64,000 nucleotides of DNA from WLMZ01 sp043753895 (GTDB taxonomy: Bacteria; Actinomycetota; Acidimicrobiia; Acidimicrobiales; Ilumatobacteraceae), in the NCBI GenBank assembly GCA_043753895.1, contig JAYUWK010000150.1:1-64000 (forward strand), read 5' to 3'. Shown one piece after another: positions 17,822 through 26,472 of this stretch (position 1 is the first letter of the stretch; each line of letters opens with the position of its first letter). The notes beneath the pieces were generated by a model that saw only the letters and a list, made by a program, of their open reading frames with translations, ran no database searches and had not been told where the DNA came from. A program made the position numbers and the translations under genes.

Positions 17822-18964
17822 TCAGCTGACCGCCACCGGAGTGCGGGTTCCCAGTTGCGCCTCGCGCTGACGAGTGGTGGAGTGCACGGGATCCTTGTCG
17901 AACTCGGGGAGCACGTACTTGCCAAAGGTCTCGTAGGCCTCGGTGGCGTCCTGCAACGACACATCGGTGGCAAACGTGCCGAACGCGATCTGGTCGGCGC
18001 CGATGGATTCGTAACGCTTGAGCGAGGTGATCGCTTCATCGGGCGAGCCCACCGCAATGATGCCCTTGCGGATCGCGTACTCCAACTGATCGGGCGTCGG
18101 TGGCGCAGGCACGTCGGGCCACTTCGGCTGACCATCGGAGATGGGGAAACTATCGAGGTACTTGAGCAGGAGCGCTGTGTGGTAATTACCGCGATTGTTC
18201 AGCGACACCTGGCGGGCACGGACACCATCCTCGAGCACCATCATGTCGGTGGTGACCATGATGTTGTTGTTAACGTAGCCACCGACGGGCTCGGCCTTTT
18301 CGATGTTCTTCTTGTAGATCTCGATCAGCGGGGCCAACGACTCGGGGGTGCCGAGCGTGAAGCACAACACGCCAAGGCCTAGGCGGGCGGCCTTTTCGAA
18401 CGTGCCCGGCGAACCGGCTGCCACCCAGATGGGTGGGTGCGGGTTGGTGTAGGGCTTGGGCAATACATTGCGACGCGGCATCGAGAAGAACTTGCCGTCG
18501 AATGGGCCGTACTCGCCGACTCCCATCATCTTGATGATCTCTGGCAGCGTCTCGTCGTACATCTCACGGGTGACATCCATGCTCTCGATGTTGAACCCAA
18601 ATACCTCGGTCGATGACGACCCGCGACCGGTGCCCCACTCGAAACGACCCTGGCTGAGTTGATCGAGCATCGCGACCTTCTCGGCTACGCGCGATGGTGG
18701 CGAAACGTTGGGCGTGATGTTGATGATGCCCGAACCGATATGAATGTTCTTCGTGCGCGCCAGCGCATAGGCCATGAACGCTTCGCTGGCAGACAGGTGC
18801 GAGTACTCGTCGAGGAAGTGATGCTCACTCACCCACGCGTATTTGAAACCAACTCGGTCGGCCACCTCGATGATGGCCAGTTCTTCGCGCAGGACCTCCT
18901 GCTCGGTGCGTTCACCGCGCCGATGCATCGGGTGATACATCTGATTGAAGAGCCCGAATTCCAC
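17822..18964 (-). CDS. Luciferase-like monooxygenase
   Basis: LLM-family TIM-barrel protein of 380 residues, close to the bacterial-luciferase/alkanal-monooxygenase branch: MEFGLFNQMYHP, WVSEHHFLDEYSHLSASEAFM, RFEWGTGRGSSSTEVFGF and PIWVAAGSPGTFEKAARLG. It probably uses reduced FMN or F420. It is the first gene of the igr-like transcript here, four bases before the ChsE2-like start. It has no counterpart in the M. tuberculosis igr operon, so a step specific to this organism's substrate is possible. Confidence 0.87.
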   Translation of the reverse strand: MEFGLFNQMYHPMHRRGERTEQEVLREELAIIEVADRVGFKYAWVSEHHFLDEYSHLSASEAFMAYALARTKNIHIGSGIINITPNVSPPSRVAEKVAMLDQLSQGRFEWGTGRGSSSTEVFGFNIESMDVTREMYDETLPEIIKMMGVGEYGPFDGKFFSMPRRNVLPKPYTNPHPPIWVAAGSPGTFEKAARLGLGVLCFTLGTPESLAPLIEIYKKNIEKAEPVGGYVNNNIMVTTDMMVLEDGVRARQVSLNNRGNYHTALLLKYLDSFPISDGQPKWPDVPAPPTPDQLEYAIRKGIIAVGSPDEAITSLKRYESIGADQIAFGTFATDVSLQDATEAYETFGKYVLPEFDKDPVHSTTRQREAQLGTRTPVAVS

Positions 18965-19055
18965 GATGTACCCCCACGGCCGTCACGCGCGCCTGCGCGA
19001 GCGGTGAAGCGTAACGTAATGGATGGCATTAGCCAAACGCCGAGCGAACGACGTT

Positions 19056-19088
19056 GATGCCTCGTGGATGCCTCGTGGATGCCTCGTG
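19056..19088. repeat. Triple tandem 11-bp repeat
   Basis: GATGCCTCGTG occurs three times head to tail at 19056-19066, 19067-19077 and 19078-19088, in the 223-base gap upstream of the LLM/igr-like operon and downstream of the CoA-transferase. Confidence 0.85.
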
Positions 19089-19096
19089 AAGACGTC

Positions 19097-19139
19097 CGTG
19101 AATGCTCAGCGCATGTCAACCCTGCGCTCAGCATTCACG
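19097..19139. terminator. Long inverted repeat, probable terminator of the CoA-transferase operon
   Basis: Two 17-base arms (19097-19113 and 19123-19139), complementary except at one central position, flank a 9-base loop. This strong stem lies 48 bases beyond the CoA-transferase stop and immediately beside the tandem 11-bp repeat. A terminator that separates the two minus-strand transcripts is the simplest reading; a regulatory stem for the downstream gene is an alternative. Confidence 0.6.
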
Positions 19140-19187
19140 AAGAACCGGGCGTCGATCCGGGGGTGGATCCGGACGTCGACCCGGAGG

Positions 19188-20435
19188 TCAGCCCAGCGTT
19201 CCGGCGGCGCGTAACGCAGCGAGGCGCTCGGCGTCGTAGCCGAGCACACGCCGTAGAACCTCGTCGGTGTGCTGGCCGATGGTCGGCGCCACGGCGGGTA
19301 CCGGGAGTTCTTCGCCCTCGATGTGCAGCGGAAACAGCAACTGTTCGCAGCCGGTCTGTTCCATGGTGGTCCACGTGAACCGGTTGACGAACTGTGGGTC
19401 GGCAATCACCGACTCGGGCGTGTTCACAGGGGCGATGGTGGTGTTGTGGTCACTCGCAAACTGCAGCCATTCGGCTGAGGTTCGTGTTCGGAAGATATTG
19501 CGCAGCTCGGTCTGCAGCGTGATGTTGCCGAGCGCATGGTCGGCGTACTGGCTGCCCGGGTACTGCTCGAAGAGATCGGCGCGACCGACCCCCACGCAGA
19601 AGTTCTTCCAGAACGACTGCTCGCTGGCCATCAACAACACATGACCATCGGAAGACTCGTAGAACTGATACCGCACGCCGTCCCACATGCCACCGAGGCC
19701 GGGCTTGCGACGCGCAAAGTTGTCGCTGCTGTTCCCCGTGACCCGCTCGGCAGGCTGCTCATATGCCTTCCAACTCTCGATTCGGTACCAGTCGAAATAC
19801 GCCGCTGCGTCGCTCTGGGCGATCTCCATATACGCACCCTCACCAGTGGTGCGAGCCCGAACGAGCGCGGCGAGAACGGCCATCGCGCCGAACGCAGGAC
19901 CCGCAGTGATACCGATGTTGGTTTGATCGGGGGTGCGGCAGAAGCCGTCCGCATCGACTACCGGGTTGATCTGGCCTGCCCAGGAATCGAAGGCCACGCC
20001 ATGCGCTGGCAGGTCTCGGTACGGTCCGGTGGCGCCATAACCGCTGATGCTGCAGAACACGATGGCCGGGTTGATGGCGCGCAGGCGTTCGTGGGTGAAG
20101 CCGCGCTTGTCGAGAAAGCCCGGTCGCATCGCCTCGATGACGACATCGGACTTCGCGATGAGTTCGGTCAGCACGGCGTCGGCCTCGGGTGTCTTGAGAT
20201 CGAGCACCAACGACTCCTTGCCGCGATTGACGTGCAGGTGCAACAAGGATGTGCCTTCGATGATGGGCCACGTCATCTGGCGCACATAGTCACCCGACGG
20301 CGCCTCGATCTTGATGACTTCTGCACCGAAGTCCACCAAATGACCTGCGAGGGCGGCCGGCCCGAGCAACGACAAATCGAGCACCCGAACGCCTGCGAGC
20401 AGCCCACCGCCCAGTGTTTTTGCTTCAAACGACAC
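19188..20435 (-). CDS. CaiB/BaiF (class III) CoA-transferase
   Basis: Class III CoA-transferase of 415 residues, moving CoA between acyl groups in the cytoplasm. Visible are LAGVRVLDLSLLGPAALAGHLVDFGAEVIKIE, HLHVNRGKESLVLDLKT, the EAMRPGFLDKRGF segment and the Asp of EIAQSDAAAYFD expected to form the acyl-enzyme anhydride. It starts at GTG 20435, 15 bases after the preceding LLM gene, and its family normally has few requirements beyond the Asp. It could activate an acid intermediate for the dehydrogenases next door; the acceptor is unknown. Confidence 0.88.
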   Translation of the reverse strand: MSFEAKTLGGGLLAGVRVLDLSLLGPAALAGHLVDFGAEVIKIEAPSGDYVRQMTWPIIEGTSLLHLHVNRGKESLVLDLKTPEADAVLTELIAKSDVVIEAMRPGFLDKRGFTHERLRAINPAIVFCSISGYGATGPYRDLPAHGVAFDSWAGQINPVVDADGFCRTPDQTNIGITAGPAFGAMAVLAALVRARTTGEGAYMEIAQSDAAAYFDWYRIESWKAYEQPAERVTGNSSDNFARRKPGLGGMWDGVRYQFYESSDGHVLLMASEQSFWKNFCVGVGRADLFEQYPGSQYADHALGNITLQTELRNIFRTRTSAEWLQFASDHNTTIAPVNTPESVIADPQFVNRFTWTTMEQTGCEQLLFPLHIEGEELPVPAVAPTIGQHTDEVLRRVLGYDAERLAALRAAGTLG

Positions 20436-20450
20436 GACACGCTCCAGATC

Positions 20451-21437
20451 TCATTGCGCACCGGTGAGGTGCGGTAACACATCATGTTCAAACAATCGCA
20501 GGGCGCGCCAAGCCAGGTCGGGAGGAATTCCGCCGAGCATGGGGTGCAGCAGCACGAACGCCCACGGACCTGCGGCCTCGATCTCGGCGATCAGCATCTC
20601 AGGAGTGAGCACGCGGTACATGCCCCGGTCGCGGACTTCGTCGATGCCCGTTGCCGGCTCGTACATACCGTCGAGACCGGCGTCGCGCATCCACCGCCCG
20701 TAGGCATTGGTCTCGTAGAGGAAGTACTCCCCGACCTCACGCCACCCCTTCTCGACGTCGTCGGCCAGGGTGAAGTTGGCAATGCCGGCACCCAGGTAGG
20801 GACCCGGATCAGCATTGCCGAGCGCGATGCGTTCGTCGCGATAGAACGTCCATACCTCGGGCAGGCTCGGCACGAATCCGTCGGCGATACGCGCCGCTCG
20901 GCGTGCCGCCGCCGGCGTGCTGCCGCCCAACGACAACCGGGGTCCACCGACACGATCTGGCTTCGGCGTGATTCGCACGGTTCGACCATCGAGATCGAAG
21001 GCGTCGCCGCTGAACGCCTGACGCAGCACCTCGATCGCCGTCGTCGTGCGGCGCGCCCGTTCGGCCAGGGCCACATCGAACATCGCAAATTCGTCGGCGA
21101 CATAGCCGTTGGCCAACACGAGATCGAGCCTGCCACCGCTGATGAGATCCACGACCGACGCGTCTTCGGCAAGACGCAGGGGATCGTGCAAGGGCGCAAC
21201 GATCGCAGAGACCATGATGCGCAGCGAGCGGGTACGCGCCGCAACCGCACCAGCCATCACGAGTGGACTGGGTAGGTATCCATCGAGGCTGCCATGGTGC
21301 TCGGACAACACCAGCATCATGAAACCTTGGTCGTCAGCCCACTCGGCCATGTCGAGTCCGGCGCTGTAGCGCTGGGTCATCGAGGTGCCGGCGAAGGCTG
21401 GATTACGGAAGTCGAATCGAAGGCCAAAGAACGGCAT
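20451..21437 (-). CDS. LLM-class flavin/F420-dependent oxidoreductase
   Basis: Luciferase-like oxidoreductase of 328 residues starting MPFFGLRFDFRNPAFAG. Motifs are MLVLSEHHGSLDGYLPS, RLDLVLANGYVADEF and RLSLGGSTPAAARRAARIADG. AAAGGGGA precedes the ATG at 21437; the longer frame to 21566 overlaps the divergent membrane-protein gene and lacks this site. It is the promoter-proximal gene of an operon with the class III CoA-transferase. One of four LLM enzymes in the window. Confidence 0.87.
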   Translation of the reverse strand: MPFFGLRFDFRNPAFAGTSMTQRYSAGLDMAEWADDQGFMMLVLSEHHGSLDGYLPSPLVMAGAVAARTRSLRIMVSAIVAPLHDPLRLAEDASVVDLISGGRLDLVLANGYVADEFAMFDVALAERARRTTTAIEVLRQAFSGDAFDLDGRTVRITPKPDRVGGPRLSLGGSTPAAARRAARIADGFVPSLPEVWTFYRDERIALGNADPGPYLGAGIANFTLADDVEKGWREVGEYFLYETNAYGRWMRDAGLDGMYEPATGIDEVRDRGMYRVLTPEMLIAEIEAAGPWAFVLLHPMLGGIPPDLAWRALRLFEHDVLPHLTGAQ

Positions 21438-21517
21438 CGAAGTCCCCTTTCCGTGCACATGGCGACTTGTTCGTCGACGCCTCCCGGTTCCCGCCGGGTG
21501 CTGGCAAGATAGACGAC

Positions 21518-22426
21518 GTGAGCGGCGATCGACCACCCGGGGCCATGCCCGGCGAGGACGCGCCACACGATGATCGATGGCGCCAGCGTAGAGAGCGGTT
21601 CATGGCGCTGCGCGCCGTCGACATTCCCACGTCGATTGTGCAGCGCTTCTTTCAAATCGAGGGCATTCGCAAGGCGATGCTGATGGCGTTCAACCTCTTC
21701 ATTTCGATCATCCCGTTGATCATCATCACGTTTGCCTACGTCTCGCGGGTGCGCCGACGGATCTCACTCAGCCAGGTCTTCAACGAGCAATTCCACCTGC
21801 ATGGAGAAACTGCTGCGATCGTCATCCGGGCCTTTCCGCCCACGTACAACATCATCAAGATCGCATCGATCATCGCCATCGTCTCGTTCGCGCTCGGCGG
21901 CATCGATGTCGGGTCTGTCTTCCAGAGCACCTTCGCCGACGCGTGGGGCGTCCCGCGCCTGCGTGGCTGGCGCGGCTCCGCACGCGGCGTGGTCTGGTTC
22001 GTGATGGTCTTCGCGACGTTCGGCATGAGCCAGATCCTGCAGCGGATACCGGCCAAGAACGGCCCCCTCCTGTACGTCGTGACGGTCCCGATGGTGATGG
22101 TGATGAACTACGGATTCTGGTTGATCACTCCGCGCCTGCTCCTCGACAAGCCCCTTGCCTGGCGGGACCTACGGCCCGGTGCCATCCTGGGCATGGTGGG
22201 CAGTACCGCTCTCTGGGCGGCATCACAGATCATCCTCCCCGGTTGGTTCAGTTGGTACGGCACCGGATTTGGTGGTGTGGGTATCGCGCTCGCGCTCTTG
22301 AGTTGGACCTACGTGGTCAGCATCGTCTGGGTGATCATGGTGGTCATCTCAGCGATCATGTGGGAACGATCTGCAACGCTCGACGAGGTCGTTGATCTCG
22401 TCGATCAAGACATCGTCGGCATCTAA
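21518..22426 (+). CDS. YihY/BrkB-family integral membrane protein
   Basis: Inner-membrane protein of about 302 residues with five or six predicted membrane helices (for example MAFNLFISIIPLIIITFAY, GVVWFVMVFATFGM, LLYVVTVPMVMVMNYGFWLI and the C-terminal WTYVVSIVWVIMVVI) and a charged N-terminus. Layout fits the YihY/BrkB family, whose function is poorly defined. The start is uncertain: GTG 21518, ATG 21545 or a codon as early as 21467 are possible; GTG 21518 clears the divergent LLM gene best. A short hairpin overlaps the stop. It looks unconnected to the surrounding catabolic genes. Confidence 0.72.
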   Translation: MSGDRPPGAMPGEDAPHDDRWRQRRERFMALRAVDIPTSIVQRFFQIEGIRKAMLMAFNLFISIIPLIIITFAYVSRVRRRISLSQVFNEQFHLHGETAAIVIRAFPPTYNIIKIASIIAIVSFALGGIDVGSVFQSTFADAWGVPRLRGWRGSARGVVWFVMVFATFGMSQILQRIPAKNGPLLYVVTVPMVMVMNYGFWLITPRLLLDKPLAWRDLRPGAILGMVGSTALWAASQIILPGWFSWYGTGFGGVGIALALLSWTYVVSIVWVIMVVISAIMWERSATLDEVVDLVDQDIVGI

Positions 22427-22437
22427 AACCGATGCCG
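22417..22437. terminator. Short bidirectional hairpin
   Basis: CGGCATC at 22417-22423 and GATGCCG at 22431-22437 form a 7-base stem around a loop containing the TAA stop of the YihY-like gene. It lies in the 22-base gap to the convergent acyl-CoA dehydrogenase and could terminate both transcripts. Confidence 0.45.
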
Positions 22438-22448
22438 CTTGAAGGTGC

Positions 22449-23615
22449 TCACCGACGCATGCGTGGCAGGCCGAGGTGACGCTCGGCGATGTTGTTCCGG
22501 TTGATCTCGCTGGTGCCCCCGTAAATCGTGGTCACCGGCGAGTGCCGAGCGTCGTACTCGATCCAGCCATCTGCCGCTGCACCCGGTTGTTGCAACTGCA
22601 ACAAGCCCTCTGCCCCGGCCATCTCCTGGAACCATCGTGAGGCTTTCTGGTACGCCTCGCTGGCGAACACCTTGGTCATCGAGCCCTCAAGGCCCGGTAG
22701 GCCGCCCGACGCCGCAATCCACGCAGAGCGTTGAGTGAGTAGTGCTGCGACGTGGTTGTCGATCGCCACCCGAGCGAGCTTCTCACGCACCGCAGGTTCG
22801 TCAATACGGCCGGAATCCTCGGCCCAACGAGCGGTGTGACGGAGAAGGGCAACACCGGGATTCGTGCCGCCCATGACACCGCGCTCGTACGACAGGGCGA
22901 CGCCCATCACCCGCCAACCACCGTTCACCTCGCCGAGCACACAGTTGTCGCCGACGCGGACATCCTCGTAGAACGTGGCATTCGTGCGCTCGGTGGCCAT
23001 GGTGTGCACCGGATCGACCCGGACTCCAGGGGTGTCCATGGGCACCAAGAACATGGTGAGCCCGTGGTGACGCGGCAGCGAAGCATCGGTACGCGCAAGC
23101 AGGATCACCCAACGCGCCTCATGAGCCATCGTGGTCCACATCTTCGCGCCGTTGATGACCCATTGGTCGCCATCACGAACGGCGCGAGTGGTGAGTGCCG
23201 ACAAATCACTGCCCGCGTCGGGTTCGCTGTAGCCGAGGCAAATGAGTGCCTCACCCGAGGTGACTGCAGGAATGACCCGGGCCTTTTGCTCGGACGTACC
23301 GACATGATGCACGACGCCTGCGATCATCACGGCCATTGCCAATGCGTCGAGGGGTGCCCCGGCCTTCTCCATCTCGTTGAACAACACCCACAACTCGATC
23401 GGGTCCCCGGCACCCAGACCTGGGACCGCGCGCTCGACGAGACCCGCTGAGGCAAGCGCGCGGTTGAGCGCGGGGTTGTTGAACGTGCCCGATGCGTGCT
23501 GTTGGTGTTCGGTATCGGCCGTGTGATGCGCTGCGATAATGTCGCGAACCTGGGCGCGATATGCCTGCACTGCGGGTGACAGAGTGAAGTCCACGTCAGT
23601 CACCACCCACTGCAT
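22449..23615 (-). CDS. Acyl-CoA dehydrogenase, catalytic-type member of pair 2
   Basis: Acyl-CoA dehydrogenase of about 388 residues with conserved GYSEPDAGSDLSALTT, VINGAKMWTTMAHEA, LSYERGVMGG and TIYGGTSEINRNNIAERHLGLP. It overlaps the end of the dehydrogenase-like gene upstream, so translation is coupled and a heteromer is likely. The start is ambiguous: ATG 23615, GTG 23606 or GTG 23603 (reading VTDVDFTLSP); none has a clear ribosome site. The extended frame to 24011 is inside the partner gene. Last gene of a minus-strand operon beginning with the quinone-oxidoreductase-like gene. Confidence 0.87.
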   Translation of the reverse strand: MQWVVTDVDFTLSPAVQAYRAQVRDIIAAHHTADTEHQQHASGTFNNPALNRALASAGLVERAVPGLGAGDPIELWVLFNEMEKAGAPLDALAMAVMIAGVVHHVGTSEQKARVIPAVTSGEALICLGYSEPDAGSDLSALTTRAVRDGDQWVINGAKMWTTMAHEARWVILLARTDASLPRHHGLTMFLVPMDTPGVRVDPVHTMATERTNATFYEDVRVGDNCVLGEVNGGWRVMGVALSYERGVMGGTNPGVALLRHTARWAEDSGRIDEPAVREKLARVAIDNHVAALLTQRSAWIAASGGLPGLEGSMTKVFASEAYQKASRWFQEMAGAEGLLQLQQPGAAADGWIEYDARHSPVTTIYGGTSEINRNNIAERHLGLPRMRR

Positions 23616-24606
23616 CGGATGGGTGCTTCGGCCACAGTCGGTCAGCCAACGAGTGGCACTCGAGCGCCGGATCACCCTGCACCAGCGACCACCCGCGGGC
23701 GCGCCGATAGTAGAGCTGGATGTCGTATTCCTCCGCAAAGCCATAGCCACCATGGAAGTGCAGACTGCGAGCCGTGGCATCGGTGGCCGTTTCGCCACAG
23801 AACAGCAACGCCATCGATGCCAACGCGAGCGGGTCGGTGATGTCGTTGTGAGCAACGTCGCACGAACCCAAAGCATCTGCATCGAGCGTCGCCGCCGCAT
23901 GATGGGTGAGCAGTCGAGCGCCATCGATACGGCCCGGGAGGTCGGCGAGACCGTGTTGCACGGCTTGGAACGAGCCGATCGGAACACCGAACTGGTGACG
24001 CTGCTGTACATACTCGACGGCCATTTCGAGCGCAGCGACAGACAGGCCCACGAGCATTGCTGCCGTCAGCACCTTCCACTCTGCGTTGACGCGCTCGAAC
24101 AATGTGCGGTCGCCCAGCACCGCGAGTTCCCCGATACGCGCGCTGCGATCTGCCAACGGCGCACTGGCGTGGTTTTGCGGGCCGATCATTGGCGGCGGCG
24201 AACTGATCGCAACGAACTCGTCGCGATCGAAACCAATCACGACATCGGCCACCGCACCGGCGGGCACGACGCGCCACATGGCCCGATCGTCGCTCACCCG
24301 GGGCGCGAATGCACCGATCGAATCCCCTGCGAGAAGCGAGGGCCACCGGAGCATACGCGATACCACCGCGTGTTCGGCAAAAGGAACGGGTGCTGCCCAA
24401 CGCCCGGCGGCCTCGGCGATCACACAGAGGTCGGACATGGTTGGATCGCTGCCCCACACCTCCATCGCGTTGAGCGACGACCAGAGCGTCGGATCGAAAC
24501 CGAGTGGCTCAGCGCGGCGCACGACTGCGCTCGACGACTCGCGCCGGAAGAACTGACCAAACGCCTCGGCCAGCACAGATTGATCGGGTGAGAGCGCGAG
24601 TTCCAC
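23596..24606 (-). CDS. Acyl-CoA dehydrogenase-like, diverged member of pair 2
   Basis: Diverged acyl-CoA dehydrogenase-fold protein of 336 residues, shorter than usual. The YSEPxAGSD loop is absent, while QQRHQFGVPIGSFQAVQHGLAD and LHFHGGYGFAEEYDIQLYYRRAR are retained. This matches the partner subunit of alpha2beta2 dehydrogenases acting on steroid side chains. GTG start at 24606, six bases after the upstream stop; its 3' end overlaps the catalytic-type partner. Confidence 0.83.
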   Translation of the reverse strand: MELALSPDQSVLAEAFGQFFRRESSSAVVRRAEPLGFDPTLWSSLNAMEVWGSDPTMSDLCVIAEAAGRWAAPVPFAEHAVVSRMLRWPSLLAGDSIGAFAPRVSDDRAMWRVVPAGAVADVVIGFDRDEFVAISSPPPMIGPQNHASAPLADRSARIGELAVLGDRTLFERVNAEWKVLTAAMLVGLSVAALEMAVEYVQQRHQFGVPIGSFQAVQHGLADLPGRIDGARLLTHHAAATLDADALGSCDVAHNDITDPLALASMALLFCGETATDATARSLHFHGGYGFAEEYDIQLYYRRARGWSLVQGDPALECHSLADRLWPKHPSDAVGGD

Positions 24607-24612
24607 GGTGAG

Positions 24613-25584
24613 TTACGGAACCAAGACGGCTTTGCCGACGACCTTGCGCTGCTGCTGATCTGCCAGAGCCTGGGCGGCGTGATCGAAGGGATAGCTGACG
24701 GGCTCCACCGGCTGCACCGACCCTGACTCGATGAGTGCGATCAACTGCGCCACGAGCTCTTGATTGGCAGCTGGATTGCGCCCCACCCAAGCACCCCAAT
24801 CGACACCCGTGACCCGACGATTACGCAGCAGGATCTGGTTCGCCGGGAGCTTGGGGATCTCGCCGGAGGCGAAGCCGATCACGATGAACTGCCCGTCTTC
24901 GCGCAACGCGCGGAGACACTGCTCGGCGAGCCGACCACCGACGGGGTCATAGACAGCGTCGACGCCATCGCCGCTGATCTCCTGAGCCCGGGCCTTGACG
25001 TCGTCGTTGATGGAGTCGATGACCGCAACCGCTCCGCGGCTGAGGGCCATCTCGCGCTTGTCGGGCGACGACGCTGCGGCAATCACCTGCAGGCCGAGAG
25101 CGCGTCCGACATCGACCGCGGCAAGCCCAACACCACCACCGGCACCCAACACCAACAGCCACTGCCCGGCTTGCATGTTCGCCCGATGAACGAGCGCGAA
25201 ATACGCGGTCATGTAGCTCTGCATGAACGTGGCGGCCTGGCCATCGCTGAGCGACGCCGGCACGATCAGGACTCGGTTGGCCGGATACACCATTTCGGTG
25301 GCGAATCCGCCGAAACCGCTGGTGATAAGCACACGATCGCCCAGCGTCGGACGCGTGACGCCCTCACCGAGTTCGGTGACGATGCCAACGGTCTCGCCGC
25401 CGGCCACGAACGGCAACGGCGGCTTGATCTGATACAGGCCCTGCACGATGAGTGCATCGACGAAGTTGACGCCAGCCGCAGTGACGCGGACGCGAACCTG
25501 ACCTGCCGCGAGTTCCGGAGACGGAAGCTCCTCGATGGCGAGTTGTTCGAGCGGGGCGAATGAATTGCAAACGATCGCGCGCAT
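24613..25584 (-). CDS. Quinone oxidoreductase-like MDR-family dehydrogenase
   Basis: Zinc-independent medium-chain dehydrogenase/reductase of 323 residues, NADPH:quinone oxidoreductase type. VRVRVTAAGVNFVDALIVQGLYQ and LPFVAGGETVGIVTELGEGV mark the catalytic fold; LVLGAGGGVGLAAVDVGRALG is the nucleotide-binding glycine motif. Zinc-binding cysteines are absent. In beta-oxidation settings this family can act as an enoyl-CoA or enone reductase, which is inference. The ATG at 25584 is chosen because the upstream extension has no family similarity. It heads the operon with dehydrogenase pair 2. Confidence 0.88.
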   Translation of the reverse strand: MRAIVCNSFAPLEQLAIEELPSPELAAGQVRVRVTAAGVNFVDALIVQGLYQIKPPLPFVAGGETVGIVTELGEGVTRPTLGDRVLITSGFGGFATEMVYPANRVLIVPASLSDGQAATFMQSYMTAYFALVHRANMQAGQWLLVLGAGGGVGLAAVDVGRALGLQVIAAASSPDKREMALSRGAVAVIDSINDDVKARAQEISGDGVDAVYDPVGGRLAEQCLRALREDGQFIVIGFASGEIPKLPANQILLRNRRVTGVDWGAWVGRNPAANQELVAQLIALIESGSVQPVEPVSYPFDHAAQALADQQQRKVVGKAVLVP

Positions 25585-25621
25585 GGTTCGACCGTAGTCG
25601 CGCTCGGCGGTTGGCGCCGTC

Positions 25622-26302
25622 TCAGTCGCCCCGACAGTCGGGGCACACTCCATCGACGAGTGCGGCTGGCGCCCACTGGAGCCCACACTGCCCACCACAT
25701 AGGCGCATCGGCACCGGTTTCGGCTTCGGCGGCACCACGACTTTGGGCGCACGCGTCGACGGCGTCGAGACCCGCGGTTTTCCGGCCCACTGTTTCGCAG
25801 CCCGCTGTTGGGTCCACGTCGTGCGAGCAACAGTGGTGAGTTCGGTCGAGTCGAGTTGCTTCCACCACCACTCGCGGTTGTAGAGCTCAATCAGCGCTAT
25901 TGGCTGATCAAGGGCCTTCAGCTGATCGACCATCCAGCGAGCATCGCGATCGAGCCAACCCAGCCACGACACGGGTCGGGTGTGGCGATAGCCATCGATC
26001 GCAGGATCCGGATCGAACTGGTAATCGCCGGCGACCAGCGAGAGCCACACTTCATGGCGCTTGGCATTCGGGGTGACCACGATGTCGCCCTGTTTGACCT
26101 GACTGACGAATGACCGGATCTCGGCACGGATCGGGTTCGGGTCGGTTGCATCGGCATCTGCGGGAAGTGCCTCGGGCGGCTTTGACAGCGCGACCACGGC
26201 GTCGCCGATGTCGTCATCCCGCAGCGCAATCAGGCCTGCCCGACGCATCGGATCGATGAATTCGGCATCATCGCCTGCCCGGATCAGCCACACGTGTTGC
26301 AT
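25622..26302 (-). CDS. Restriction-system-like protein with C-terminal zinc-ribbon motif
   Basis: Protein of 226 residues. Residues 1-120 (MQHVWLIRAGDDAEF, then an acidic IALRDDDIGDA segment, SFVSQVKQGDIVVTP) resemble the N-terminal domain of Mrr/restriction-system proteins that may sense DNA or modified bases. The middle is basic and proline-rich; the tail holds CGGQCGLQW and CPDC, a four-cysteine ribbon. No nuclease motif (such as D-ExK) is visible. The ATG at 26302 excludes an upstream extension that would translate the intergenic repeats. Position downstream of a repeat pair and beside catabolic genes gives no functional clue. Function unknown. Confidence 0.6.
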   Translation of the reverse strand: MQHVWLIRAGDDAEFIDPMRRAGLIALRDDDIGDAVVALSKPPEALPADADATDPNPIRAEIRSFVSQVKQGDIVVTPNAKRHEVWLSLVAGDYQFDPDPAIDGYRHTRPVSWLGWLDRDARWMVDQLKALDQPIALIELYNREWWWKQLDSTELTTVARTTWTQQRAAKQWAGKPRVSTPSTRAPKVVVPPKPKPVPMRLCGGQCGLQWAPAALVDGVCPDCRGD

Positions 26303-26329
26303 GCGCTCACCGTATCGGCCCGCCATGTT

Positions 26330-26369
26330 GGGCGCGCTACGCGCCACCTCCTGACGCAACCCGCGCCCA
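26330..26369. repeat. 40-bp palindromic intergenic repeat, copy 1
   Basis: Begins GGGCGCG, continues with CGCGCCACC (a six-base hairpin with loop CTA), then CTGACGC, and ends CGCGCCCA. The first block can pair with either later CGCGCC block, so two alternative hairpins are possible. Matches copy 2 at 37 of 40 positions. Confidence 0.8.
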
Positions 26370-26392
26370 AGCGCAGCTCGAGCAGACGTCTC

Positions 26393-26432
26393 GGGCGCGT
26401 GACGCGCCACCTCCTGACGCAACTCGCGCCCA
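26393..26432. repeat. 40-bp palindromic intergenic repeat, copy 2
   Basis: Same orientation as copy 1, 24 bases further on, within the gap between the restriction-like gene and the enoyl-CoA hydratase remnant. The three differences from copy 1 fall at positions 8, 9 and 32, in loop or linker positions, leaving the paired blocks intact. Confidence 0.8.
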
Positions 26433-26472
26433 CGCGACCTGAATGTCGGCGGCTAGGTGGCGTCTTGTCCGG

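Noticed and set aside
19141..19187. Short GTCGA(T/C)CCGG-type near-repeats after the 17-bp stem
   Set aside because: Irregular and very GC-rich; no consistent unit or spacing, so not called as a separate repeat.
26330..26432. CRISPR array
   Set aside because: Only two units with a 24-base gap and internal hairpins, no cas genes; better explained as a REP-like element.
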